DNA of 64,000 bases from Streptomyces sp. TP-A0356 (lineage in GTDB: Bacteria; Actinomycetota; Actinomycetes; Streptomycetales; Streptomycetaceae): the NCBI RefSeq assembly GCF_001417775.1, contig NZ_BBZJ01000017.1, positions 186,001-250,000 of the forward strand, given 5' to 3'. A program made the position numbers and the translations under genes. The notes beneath the pieces were generated by a model. It had not been told where the DNA came from, searched no databases, and saw only the letters and a list, made by a program, of their open reading frames with translations. Shown in pieces: positions 52,907 through 59,952 of this stretch; position 1 is the first letter of the stretch; the number at the start of each line of letters is the position of its first letter.

Positions 52907-54075
52907 CAAATGTGCACTCCTTCGGAGAGGGGGAGCCGGGCTGCCACGCGAAAGCCGCCCTCAGGTCGCGGCCCGGCGGTGAACTGGCCACGTAGCAGGG
53001 TGACGCGTTCCCGCATTCCGGTGATGCCGTATCCGGTGTTGGAGGTGGGGCCGCCGCGGCCAAGGTCGGCGACCTCGATGGTCAGTTCGCCGTCTTGGTA
53101 GCCGATGGTGACGCGGCAGTCGGGGGTGTCCGCGTGGCGTACGACGTTGGTGAGGGCTTCCTGGACGATCCGGAAGGCGGCCAAGTCGATATCGGGCGGT
53201 AGGGGCCGTCGTTCTCCGAGCCATCGCACGTCGACATGGACGCCCGCGTCCTGCGTTGACGCGGTCAGCCGGTCGAGATCGGCCAGCCCCGGGGCCGGCT
53301 CGCGCGGCGCGGCCGCCGCCCCGGGGCCCGGTTCGGCGCGGCGCAGTGCGCCCAGGGTGCGCCGCAGCCCAGCGAGGGTTTCCCTGCTGGTGTCTTCGAT
53401 GGTGGCCAGCGCGTTGCGGGCTTCGTCCGGCTGTGTGTCGATGACCCGGCGGCCCACGCCTGCCTGGATGGCGATGACGCCGATGCTGTGCGCGATCATG
53501 TCGTGCAACTCGCGGGCGATCCGGAGCCGTTCGGCGGCGACGGCCTGGGCGGCGGTCTGTGAGCGCAGTGCTGCGGCGTGCGCGCGGCGTTCGCGAACCG
53601 AGTAGCCGATCATCCAGGCGGCGGCGAGCGCGAGGACTAGGACCACGACCGTGCGGGCGAAGCCGTCCGTTCCGGTCCCGAGGCGTGCGGCGAAGGCGAC
53701 CTGTATGCCGAGCGTCATGACGGCAGAGGTGACCGCGATGCGGCGAGGCCGTGTGGCCACGATGTATCCGACGGCGAGGTCGTTCGTCAGAACCAGCAGA
53801 TACACGACCTGCCAGATCGGGGGTGTCGTCGCCGTGGCGTATGTACCCAGGAGTATCAGCGCCAGGGCTGGCAGTGGGCGGCGGCGCAGCAGTCCGAGAG
53901 GCAGGACCGTGACCGCGGCCGCCGAGACGAACGGCACGCCGGGGGAGTCGAAAGGCGTGCCGCGTGTCGCGAAGAACAGTGCGAATGGGTAGGCGATCGC
54001 CCCGCACCAGGCCAGGGCCGCCCGCGCGGCCAGCCGCAGGTGCCGGGACAGCAGGGGTCGCGGCTTGGCGGACAT
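52906..54075 (-). CDS. Sensor histidine kinase, HisKA_3 type (389 aa)
   Basis: ATG 54075 starts SAKPRPLLSRHLR. Four or five membrane helices (residues ~20-150) are followed by the dimerisation/phospho-acceptor helix ERLRIARELHDMIAHSIGVI, with the His in ELHD-M-AH. The HATPase part follows: FRIVQEALTNVVRHA (N box), IEVADLGRGG and GYGITGMRERV (G boxes). The ligand-sensing region is wholly in the membrane, as in intramembrane kinases that sense envelope stress or antibiotics. Partner: the regulator at 52250. Confidence 0.93.
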   Translation of the reverse strand: MSAKPRPLLSRHLRLAARAALAWCGAIAYPFALFFATRGTPFDSPGVPFVSAAAVTVLPLGLLRRRPLPALALILLGTYATATTPPIWQVVYLLVLTNDLAVGYIVATRPRRIAVTSAVMTLGIQVAFAARLGTGTDGFARTVVVLVLALAAAWMIGYSVRERRAHAAALRSQTAAQAVAAERLRIARELHDMIAHSIGVIAIQAGVGRRVIDTQPDEARNALATIEDTSRETLAGLRRTLGALRRAEPGPGAAAAPREPAPGLADLDRLTASTQDAGVHVDVRWLGERRPLPPDIDLAAFRIVQEALTNVVRHADTPDCRVTIGYQDGELTIEVADLGRGGPTSNTGYGITGMRERVTLLRGQFTAGPRPEGGFRVAARLPLSEGVHI

Positions 54076-54209
54076 GGGGCGATCGTAATCGCCTGGCCAG
54101 CGGCGGAACATTGGCCCGTGGGCGTACGCCCATGGGATACAAGCGCCTCCCACGAGTGCAGCCGACGGGCCGATGCCGGACGGACACTCTCCCCGGCACC
54201 GTTGGCCGG

Positions 54210-55136
54210 GTGATCGAAGTCAACGAACTGACCAAGCGATACGGCAAGGCCACTGCCGTCAACGGCCTGACCTTCACTGTGCGCCCCGGGCACGTCACCG
54301 GGTTCCTCGGTCCCAACGGTGCCGGCAAGAGCACCACGCTGCGGATGCTCCTCGGCTTGACCGAACCCACCAGCGGCACCGCCACCATCGACGGTCACCT
54401 GTTCCGGGACCACCCGCGCGGTCTGCGTCACGCCGGTGCCCTGCTCGACGCCCATGACGTCCATGGCGGTCGCAGCGCAGCCGCCTACCTGGCCGCCCTG
54501 GCCCGCAGCAACGGCATCCCGCGGCGCCGGGTGGACGAGGTCCTTGAGGAGGTAGGACTGGCTCCCGCGGCCCGGCGCCGCATCGGCGGGTTCTCCCTGG
54601 GCATGAAGCAGCGGCTCGGCATCGCCACGGCTCTGCTCGGCGACCCTCCGGTGCTGCTGTTCGACGAGCCGGTCAACGGCCTGGACCCGGAGGGCGTGCG
54701 GTGGGTACGCAGCCTGTTCAGGCGGCTGGCCGCCGAGGGGCGCACCGTGTTCGTCTCCAGCCACCTGATGAGCGAGATGCAGAACACTGCCGAGCACCTG
54801 ATCGTCATCGGCCGGGGCGAGCTGATCGCCGACGAGAGCGTGACGGAGTTCGCGGCCCGCGGCACCCGCCAGAGCGTGACCGTGCGGACACCCGACACCA
54901 CCGCGCTGGCAGCCGTACTCGAAGCCGAGGGCGCTTCGGTGCAGCCGCACGACTCGGGCGCCGGCGCAGAGGAGTGGCTCACCGTGACCGGTCTGAGCGC
55001 GGCCCGCATCGGGGAACTCGCCTCCCAACACCGCATCGTGCTCCTTGAGCTGGCCACCCGCACCTCCTCGTTGGAGGAGGCATTCATGGAACTCACCGCC
55101 GACAGCGTCGAATACCTCGCAGGAGAACCTCGATGA
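54210..55136 (+). CDS. ABC transporter ATP-binding protein, drug-exporter type (308 aa)
   Basis: GTG 54210 starts VIEVNELTKRYG. Walker A FLGPNGAGKSTT, Q-loop replaced by the usual GALLDAHDVHGGR in this subfamily, signature FSLGMKQRLGIA, Walker B VLLFDEPVNGLDPEG and H-loop VSSHLMSEM. The C-terminal ~90 residues form the extra domain of DrrA/BcrA-type exporters. It overlaps the permease gene by ATGA and is divergent from the two-component system. That is the standard sensor-exporter arrangement for antimicrobial-peptide or drug response. Confidence 0.92.
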   Translation: MIEVNELTKRYGKATAVNGLTFTVRPGHVTGFLGPNGAGKSTTLRMLLGLTEPTSGTATIDGHLFRDHPRGLRHAGALLDAHDVHGGRSAAAYLAALARSNGIPRRRVDEVLEEVGLAPAARRRIGGFSLGMKQRLGIATALLGDPPVLLFDEPVNGLDPEGVRWVRSLFRRLAAEGRTVFVSSHLMSEMQNTAEHLIVIGRGELIADESVTEFAARGTRQSVTVRTPDTTALAAVLEAEGASVQPHDSGAGAEEWLTVTGLSAARIGELASQHRIVLLELATRTSSLEEAFMELTADSVEYLAGEPR

Positions 55137-55993
55137 CCTCGACCACCACCCAGCCGACGGCCGCCTTGACCGCCGTGCGTGCCGCCGAGCCCGGCGCCCG
55201 CTTCCAAAACCTCCTCGCCGCCGAGTGGATCAAGCTCTGGTCGCTGCGCTCCTCCTCCTGGGCGTTCGGGGTCAGCGCGCTGGTCATCATGGCCATCAAC
55301 ATCAGCGCGGCCGTCGCGGACTACAACAACTGGCCGACCTACAACGAAGGGATCCGGGCCCTCTTCGTTCCGATCTGGGCCATGCGGGACGCCTTCACCA
55401 TCGGCGCCTGCATGGTCCTGATACTCACCACCGGCAGCATCGGCGCCCTCACGATCGTCGGCGAGTACAGCACCGGACAGATCCGTACGACCTTTGCGGC
55501 CGTCCCTGCGCGCCGCTCGGTCGTAGCGGCCAAGACGGCCGTCGTGACGGCAGTCATGCTCGTCTACGGCACGGCCGTCGCGGGAACCTCGTTCGGCGTG
55601 ACACAGGCCATCCTGTCCGGTCGGGGTATCGGCCTGTCCCTCGGCTACCCCGGCGCGCTCCGCGCCGTCGCGGCATCCGCCCTGCTCGCTCCGGTGTGCG
55701 CGCTCGTCGGCATGGGCCTCGGCGCCGTCATCCGGCACACCGCAACCACCCTCGTGACGTTCACCGGCATTCTTCTGCTGCTGCCTTTCCTTCTCAACGA
55801 CCGCCACCGCTGGTCGTCCGCCATCCTTCACGCGCTGCCCCGCAGTGCTTGGGAACGACTGGTGCAGATGGGCGACCCCTTCGGATCGGCACCCTACCCG
55901 GCTACCATCAGCGGGTCGTGGATCGTGTACGCGGCCTGGCCCCTCGCCGCAGCAGTCGTCGCTGTGGTCGCCGTCCGCCGGCATGATCTGTGA
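55133..55993 (+). CDS. ABC-2-type permease of the exporter (286 aa)
   Basis: The N-terminal 25 residues are soluble, then AAEWIKLWSLRSSSWAF, the typical cytoplasmic start of ABC-2 permeases. Six membrane helices follow, with SIGALTIVGEYSTGQIRTTFAAVPARRSV between helices 2 and 3, the motif that contacts the ATPase. Start ATG 55133 overlaps the ATPase stop. Substrate unknown; it works with the protein encoded at 54210. Confidence 0.9.
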   Translation: MTSTTTQPTAALTAVRAAEPGARFQNLLAAEWIKLWSLRSSSWAFGVSALVIMAINISAAVADYNNWPTYNEGIRALFVPIWAMRDAFTIGACMVLILTTGSIGALTIVGEYSTGQIRTTFAAVPARRSVVAAKTAVVTAVMLVYGTAVAGTSFGVTQAILSGRGIGLSLGYPGALRAVAASALLAPVCALVGMGLGAVIRHTATTLVTFTGILLLLPFLLNDRHRWSSAILHALPRSAWERLVQMGDPFGSAPYPATISGSWIVYAAWPLAAAVVAVVAVRRHDL

Positions 55994-56389
55994 GCCCGCA
56001 GGGCCTGACTGCCAAAGAGGTACACCGGACCGTTGCAACAGGCTCTTGGCCCTTAGGGATCCTTGCACTATGCCCGCCCGGTCGCGTGGTCTGGCACCGC
56101 ACCTCGCCGGGTGCCGCGGCAGCGTGACGGCTCTGGCCCACGCTCAGGATTCCGACCTGGTCGTGCCACGCGGTACCGGTTGAGGGGCCTGCGAGTCGGA
56201 CGCAGTACGGGGACCGGGCACCGTGAGCACCTGGGTGAGGTCGAGCCGGTTGTTCATGTCGAGCTCGAATCTGCCGTAGGGGTTCACGTGCGTCCAGAAA
56301 GGCGGGGACAGGGCCCGCCGGTCGGCGCTGGAGCGGACGGGACGTAGACGTTTCGCGCGGTGTGAAAGGACCGGCTCCGGCCGCGTTCT
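55994..56389. other. Non-coding stretch with mobile-element debris
   Basis: No intact gene. On the minus strand from about 56360 to 56180 lies a Tn3-like relic (next entry). Near 56030-56070 the sequence has GTTGCAAC and an AT-richer stretch (TTAGGGATCCTTGCAC) that could be an old transposon end. The start of this stretch should hold the terminator of the ABC exporter operon, but no strong hairpin was found. Confidence 0.4.
56180..56360 (-). pseudogene. Possible remnant of a Tn3-family transposase C-terminus
   Basis: Read on the minus strand, the frame gives KRLRPVRSS, then RRALSPPFWTHVNPYGRF, then ELDMNNRLDL, before a non-conserved tail to a TGA. The 'LSP--W-HVN-YGRF-LDM' pattern recalls the C-terminal segment of actinobacterial Tn3 transposases (LSP...HIN..GRY). 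Only ~45 residues are recognisable. The call rests on this pattern alone. Confidence 0.4.
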
Positions 56390-56503
56390 TTATGAACGCA
56401 ATCGGAAACGGGAGCGGGCCCGAGGGCGTAGCCGGCCCCCGGGCCCTGTGATGCCGCCCATGTGGGCACGCCGGTCCGGTTGAGGACCCAGGTCAGTCGT
56501 CAT
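56390..56503 (-). CDS. Possible 37-aa peptide downstream of the tRNA-like structure
   Basis: ATG 56503 lies two bases after the last paired base of the permuted tRNA-like structure. An SD-like AGGAC sits in its D stem. The peptide starts MTTDLGPQPDRRAHMGG and ends in an Arg/Ser/Phe-rich basic stretch. Composition is not clearly protein-like, so the frame may be accidental. It is listed because the structure abuts its start codon. Confidence 0.3.
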   Translation of the reverse strand: MTTDLGPQPDRRAHMGGITGPGGRLRPRARSRFRLRS

Positions 56504-56505
56504 GT

Positions 56506-56574
56506 CGTCGCGTCCTGCCTTTGGACCACCGCGCATCGAGCTGCGCGGGCCGGACTTGAACCGGCACTTCGACG
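56506..56574 (-). ncRNA. Circularly permuted tRNA-like structure
   Basis: Reading 5' to 3' on the minus strand: anticodon-stem 3' strand CGTCG (56574-56570), variable AAGT, T arm GCCGG-TTCAAGT-CCGGC (56565-56549), acceptor 3' strand CCGCGCA (56548-56542), loop GCTCGA, acceptor 5' strand TGCGCGG (56535-56529), TG (positions 8-9), D arm GTCC-AAAGGCA-GGAC (56526-56512), G26, anticodon-stem 5' strand CGACG (56510-56506). All 7+4+5+5 pairs are Watson-Crick. Invariant residues U8, A14, G18, G19, A21, G26, T54, T55, C56 and A58 are present. The discriminator would be G and no CCA is encoded. Outside, a 9-bp helix (56484-56492 with 56583-56591, one G-U) closes the whole. No complete anticodon loop exists, so it is not a normal decoding tRNA. 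Confidence 0.7.
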
Positions 56575-56730
56575 TCCCGAGGCCTGGGCCCGGTCGATCC
56601 GGCGATCGGCGGCGAATGCTGAGTCTGGAGCGAGAGTCTGAGATTGACCGCGATCCGTCCCTGCGCTCTTCGGCGGGGAGGGACCGCACCATCACGACAA
56701 GCTTCAGCGTCAGCTTGCGCTCCTCGCGCA

Positions 56731-56758
56731 CCCCGGCCGTCGTTCCCGGCGGCCGGGG
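56731..56758 (-). terminator. Hairpin after the DUF7873-like gene
   Basis: A 9-bp perfect GC stem (56731-56739 with 56750-56758) with a 10-base loop begins 11 bases after the stop at 56770 on the minus strand. It separates that gene from the tRNA-like structure. Confidence 0.65.
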
Positions 56759-56769
56759 AGTTCTTGAGG

Positions 56770-57501
56770 CTACCCGAACAGGTAGCCGAACACGGCGTCC
56801 CCGACGCGCTGGTCGACGACGTCGACGCCGTTCGCCTCCTCGCGGGCGAACTTGACGGCCTGCTGCAACTTCTCGACGCGGTCCAGGAGCTCGTTGACCC
56901 GTCGCGCGGGCAGGGCGCCGGAGAACTTCACGGTCGTCCAGTACCCGACGGGCACGTCCTCGTAGTACACCTCGACCTGGGCCGGGTGCTTGTCGGTGGC
57001 CTCGGCCTTCACATGGTTGCGGGGCACCTTCTTCGTACGGAGGGTGCGCACGGCCTCGGTCCTCCAGGCGTCGGTGGAGGGGTCCTGCACCCATGACTCG
57101 GAGGCGTCGAGGACGGGCAGCTTGCGTATGAAGCCGTTGAGGTCGACGAGCTGCTTCTCCAGGAACAGCAGATAGGCGACGGGAACGTCGGCGAGCAACA
57201 CGCGCCCGTCGACCTTCACGTCCGCGCACGCGGTGCAGTTGGCCCAGTCCTTGGTGGCGGTCACGTCGAACAACCGGGTGAGAATGGCCGCGGTGTCCCG
57301 CAGCACGTCCTCGGCCCGCACCTGGACCCGAGTGGACTCCGGCGGCAACTGCTCGCCCTCTTCGTCCTTGGGCTGGTACGTACGGGAGATTCCGGCCAGC
57401 AGCGCGGGCTTCTGCAGCCCGTGGTGAGCGGCCGTCAGGTCCTGATGCGACTTGGACTTGACGCCCTTCTCGACTGCGATGATCTGATTGAGTTTCGCCA
57501 C
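56770..57501 (-). CDS. Conserved hypothetical protein, DUF7873-like (243 aa)
   Basis: GTG 57501 starts AKLNQIIAVEKGVKS. The protein is mixed alpha/beta: KSHQDLTAAHHGLQKPALLAG, RTYQPKDEEGEQLPPESTRV, a Cys pair NCTACADV, VPVAYLLFLEKQLVDL, WTTVKFSGALPARRVNELLDRVEKL and a C-terminal GYLFG. This full pattern recurs as a conserved actinobacterial protein of unknown role, often annotated DUF7873. No membrane segment or signal. It is followed by a terminator and then the tRNA-like structure. Confidence 0.75.
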   Translation of the reverse strand: MAKLNQIIAVEKGVKSKSHQDLTAAHHGLQKPALLAGISRTYQPKDEEGEQLPPESTRVQVRAEDVLRDTAAILTRLFDVTATKDWANCTACADVKVDGRVLLADVPVAYLLFLEKQLVDLNGFIRKLPVLDASESWVQDPSTDAWRTEAVRTLRTKKVPRNHVKAEATDKHPAQVEVYYEDVPVGYWTTVKFSGALPARRVNELLDRVEKLQQAVKFAREEANGVDVVDQRVGDAVFGYLFG

Positions 57502-57542
57502 GCCGGAGACCGTAGCAGCGGGAAGCACACGGACTCGAAGGA

Positions 57543-58370
57543 TTATCGGGCTGCGGATCCGGGAGGGCGCGCGGCGCTGCCGGGGTGTGGATCCCTCGCT
57601 GAGCGCAGGCGCAGTGTCTTCTCGAAGAGCTCCTCGGCCGTCACGAGAGCCTCCGTGAGCCCGTCCGGGTCGGCTCCCAGCCTCGCCACGATGTCGTCCA
57701 CGCCCCGCAGCCCCGCCCGCTCCAGCAGCCTCTTCTCGTTGGTCACCCACTCCCCGCGCGCGGCCAGCACGGCGTGCGCGGCCTGGACGGCGGCCACCGC
57801 AAGGGCTCCGGCGACCTCCGTGAGGCGGGCCTTGGGGGCATGATGGGCCTTGGCGTACGCGAGCGTGGCACGGGCCGTGCCGTGCCAGCGCTCGGCGGCG
57901 GAGGCGCGCAGCTTGTCCGGGTACGGCTCCGAACGCGGAAGGGTCCCGCGCAGCACGCGGTTGATCGCCAACTCGGCGACGATCAGGTAGGTGGGGATGC
58001 CGGCGAGATGGAACAGCAGCGGCTCCACATGGAAGCGGCCCTCGCGGGCCTTTGCCACCTCGTCCTCCACCACGTCGAGATCGCGGTAGTGGACGTCGAC
58101 ACGGCGGCCGTCGATGGTCAGCCAGGCGCCTCCGTTGAACACCCCTCCGCCCCAGCCGCCGATCTCGGAGACCTCACCGGGCCAGCCGATCGCCCGCAGG
58201 GCGGCGGGGTCGAAGTCGGGGCCGCGGTAGTAGACGGCCAGGTCCCAGTCGCTGTCGGGGCCGTGGGTGCCCTGTGCGCGGGAGCCGCCGAGGGCGACGG
58301 CGCGGACCGCGGGAAGGGCGGCGAGGCGTTCCGCGACGGCGTCGAGGAACGCCTCGCCGTCCGTGCTCAC
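57543..58370 (-). CDS. Nucleotidyltransferase-domain protein (275 aa)
   Basis: The N-terminal ~100 residues are a Pol-beta-type nucleotidyltransferase: VALGGSRAQGTHGPDSDWDLAVYY has the GS motif and the D-x-D metal pair, and RRVDVHYRDLD gives the third Asp. The helical C-terminal part (WHGTARATLAYAKAHHAPKAR) resembles aminoglycoside-type or MNT-type enzymes. GTG 58370 overlaps the previous gene's stop by 4 bases, so it is co-translated with the amyloid-motif protein. Possible roles include antibiotic modification or a toxin/antitoxin-like AMPylator; substrate unknown. Confidence 0.85.
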   Translation of the reverse strand: MSTDGEAFLDAVAERLAALPAVRAVALGGSRAQGTHGPDSDWDLAVYYRGPDFDPAALRAIGWPGEVSEIGGWGGGVFNGGAWLTIDGRRVDVHYRDLDVVEDEVAKAREGRFHVEPLLFHLAGIPTYLIVAELAINRVLRGTLPRSEPYPDKLRASAAERWHGTARATLAYAKAHHAPKARLTEVAGALAVAAVQAAHAVLAARGEWVTNEKRLLERAGLRGVDDIVARLGADPDGLTEALVTAEELFEKTLRLRSARDPHPGSAARPPGSAAR

Positions 58371-58795
58371 CTGCGGCTGTCCCCGATGCTCAGGTCGCCG
58401 ACCGTGCGCGCCTGGACGACCGTGCCGTGCTGCACACCGCCGCTGATGGTGTTGTTGACGGTGCCTCCGGAACCGGTGTTCGCGTTCGGCGCCAACTCAT
58501 CGAGCAGGGAGCGGAGTTCCGAGACGGCCTGCGGGTCGTTGCGCAGCGTGCGGCGCAGTCGGCTGCGCCACTCGTCCTGGATGTCGGACGCCGTCTCCTC
58601 GTCGCCCGCGTCCCGCGCGGCGACCAGTTCGGCGCGGGACCGCTCCAACTCCCCCTGGACGACCTCGCCGTCACCGCCCCGTCGGCCCGCGAAGAAGGCC
58701 GCGACCCGGTCCCGCACCTGCGCCCACCCGTCGGTCACCATCTGTGTCACCAATGCGGTCGCCCCCGCCGCCGCCAGCGCCGTCAACTCGTCCAC
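58367..58795 (-). CDS. Small protein with C-terminal amyloid-like (RHIM-type) motif (142 aa)
   Basis: GTG 58795 behind AGGGGG gives VDELTALAAAGATALVTQM, a hydrophobic helix. A helical body follows (AAFFAGRRGG, GELERSRAELVAARDAGDEE, LRRTLRNDPQAVSELRSLL). The last ~30 residues are glycine- and valine-rich: TVNNTISGGVQHGTVVQAR, then TVGDLSIG. This 'ISG-V--G-VVQA' pattern recurs at the ends of Streptomyces signalling and defence proteins and resembles bacterial amyloid signalling motifs. It is translationally coupled to the nucleotidyltransferase gene. Confidence 0.75.
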   Translation of the reverse strand: MDELTALAAAGATALVTQMVTDGWAQVRDRVAAFFAGRRGGDGEVVQGELERSRAELVAARDAGDEETASDIQDEWRSRLRRTLRNDPQAVSELRSLLDELAPNANTGSGGTVNNTISGGVQHGTVVQARTVGDLSIGDSRR

Positions 58796-58914
58796 CGGGC
58801 CCCCTTGGTCTCTGGTACGGACCCCTACCGTAGCCCGCCGCCGACCGTACGTCCGCCCACCACACATTCGGACACGGCGGCCGTCGCGCTCCCCGCACGT
58901 GGGGGAGGTCGCCC

Positions 58915-59218
58915 TTGTGCCCGATGCTTGGGAGCCCGGATCGCGCATCGTTCTCCAGGAGTCTCGACGAGCAGTCGCGTGCGGTCGGCAGCGACATGGT
59001 GCGTGTCGTGTCGACGGACATCTACGTGGTGAGCGGTGAGCCGGCCGTGCTCTCCGCGGTGTGGGACGTCGTCGAGCCCTCGGGGCTCGGCACCGGACCG
59101 CGCTCCTCCACACTGATCGGCGCGTGGCCCGCCTCGGCCGCACCGATCGGCGTCGCCCGCCTCGGCCGCACCGAGCTGGTGGAGATCACGGCGACGGCCG
59201 TCGTCCCGGCCCGGGAGG
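58915..59218 (+). pseudogene. RidA-family protein remnant
   Basis: The plus-strand frame reads RVVSTDIYVVSGEPAVLSA, VWDVVEPSGLGTGPRSSTLIG, then LGRTELVEITATAVVPA. This is the C-terminal two thirds of a RidA/YjgF-type protein (typical GLGTGP-SSTLIGV--LG--LVEIEATAVV). An insert (PASAAPIGVAR) breaks the usual 'GVACLGY' stretch. The normal N-terminus is missing and there is no stop after the last strand: the frame runs into the converging racemase gene. Probably a truncated, inactive copy. Confidence 0.6.
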
Positions 59219-59950
59219 ACGTCCAGCGCTCTCGCGCGTCACCCCCGCGCCCCACTCCCTCCGCTTGGGCAGCGGCTTGGCCCAGCTGTCCGCGCGGCTC
59301 GTCGTCAGCCCCAGGGCCACCAGTGACTCCGCGAGCTTCACCGCCGCGGCCACTCCGTCGACCACCGGCAGCCCCAGCTTCTCCCCCACCGCCCGCTGCA
59401 GCCCGGTCATCCCGGCACACCCCAGCACCAGGACCTCGGCGCCGGCCTCGCGCGCCCGCTCGGCCGCGGCCACGAAGGCCTCTTCGGTGCGGGCCGTGTC
59501 CCCGAGGTCGAGGACCCCGAGGCCGGTGCCGACGACGGCCGCGCAGTTCTGCAGGACCCCCGCCGTGTACAGGCTGTCCTCGATCTGGCCGCGCGAGCGC
59601 TCCAGCGTGGTCACCACGCCGTACCGCCGCCCCAGCAGACACGCCAGATGGGCCGCCGCCTCGGTGATGTCGACGACCGGCACGTCCAGCAGCTCCCGCG
59701 CGCCCTCGCGGCCGTGCTCCCCGAACCCGGCCATGACCACGGCGTCGTACGGCCCCTCGTAGGTGCGCAGCGCGTCGAGGACGGCCGCGGCCGAGAGGTA
59801 GCTGTCGAGCCAGCCCTCCGCGGACTCCGGCCCCCATGCCGGGGTCAGTCCGGTCACGGTGGTGCCCGGACCGGCGGCGGCCCGGGCACCTCGTACGATC
59901 TGCTCGGTCATCTCCTGCGTGGTGTTGCAGTTGGTGACGACGATCCGCAC
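59186..59950 (-). CDS. Asp/Glu/hydantoin racemase family protein (254 aa)
   Basis: Racemase fold with two catalytic cysteines: N-terminal VTNCNTTQEMTEQI, central VVMAGFGEHGREGARELL, and LVLGCAGMTGLQ in the C-half. The first-half catalytic position, usually Cys in 'ACFGDPG', is Gly (AGFGEHG), so activity may be altered. GTG 59950 lies two bases after the permease stop, so the two are co-translated. Context with an NCS1 permease and GntR regulator suggests hydantoin, allantoin or other purine-ring metabolism. The basic Pro/Arg tail after residue ~235 is probably extra. Confidence 0.8.
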   Translation of the reverse strand: MRIVVTNCNTTQEMTEQIVRGARAAAGPGTTVTGLTPAWGPESAEGWLDSYLSAAAVLDALRTYEGPYDAVVMAGFGEHGREGARELLDVPVVDITEAAAHLACLLGRRYGVVTTLERSRGQIEDSLYTAGVLQNCAAVVGTGLGVLDLGDTARTEEAFVAAAERAREAGAEVLVLGCAGMTGLQRAVGEKLGLPVVDGVAAAVKLAESLVALGLTTSRADSWAKPLPKRREWGAGVTRESAGRPPGPGRRPSP

Positions 59951-59952
59951 GC

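Noticed and set aside
56506..56574. A normal functional tRNA gene
   Set aside because: The halves are in the wrong order, there is no complete anticodon loop with U33 and no CCA. A conventional tRNA call is not supported; it is reported as a permuted tRNA-like structure.
56390..57229. A 279-codon minus-strand frame covering the tRNA-like structure and part of the DUF7873-like gene
   Set aside because: Arg/Pro/Gly shadow composition over the first two thirds, and it overlaps a clearly coding frame. Only the last 37 codons were kept as a weak candidate because of the adjacent RNA structure.
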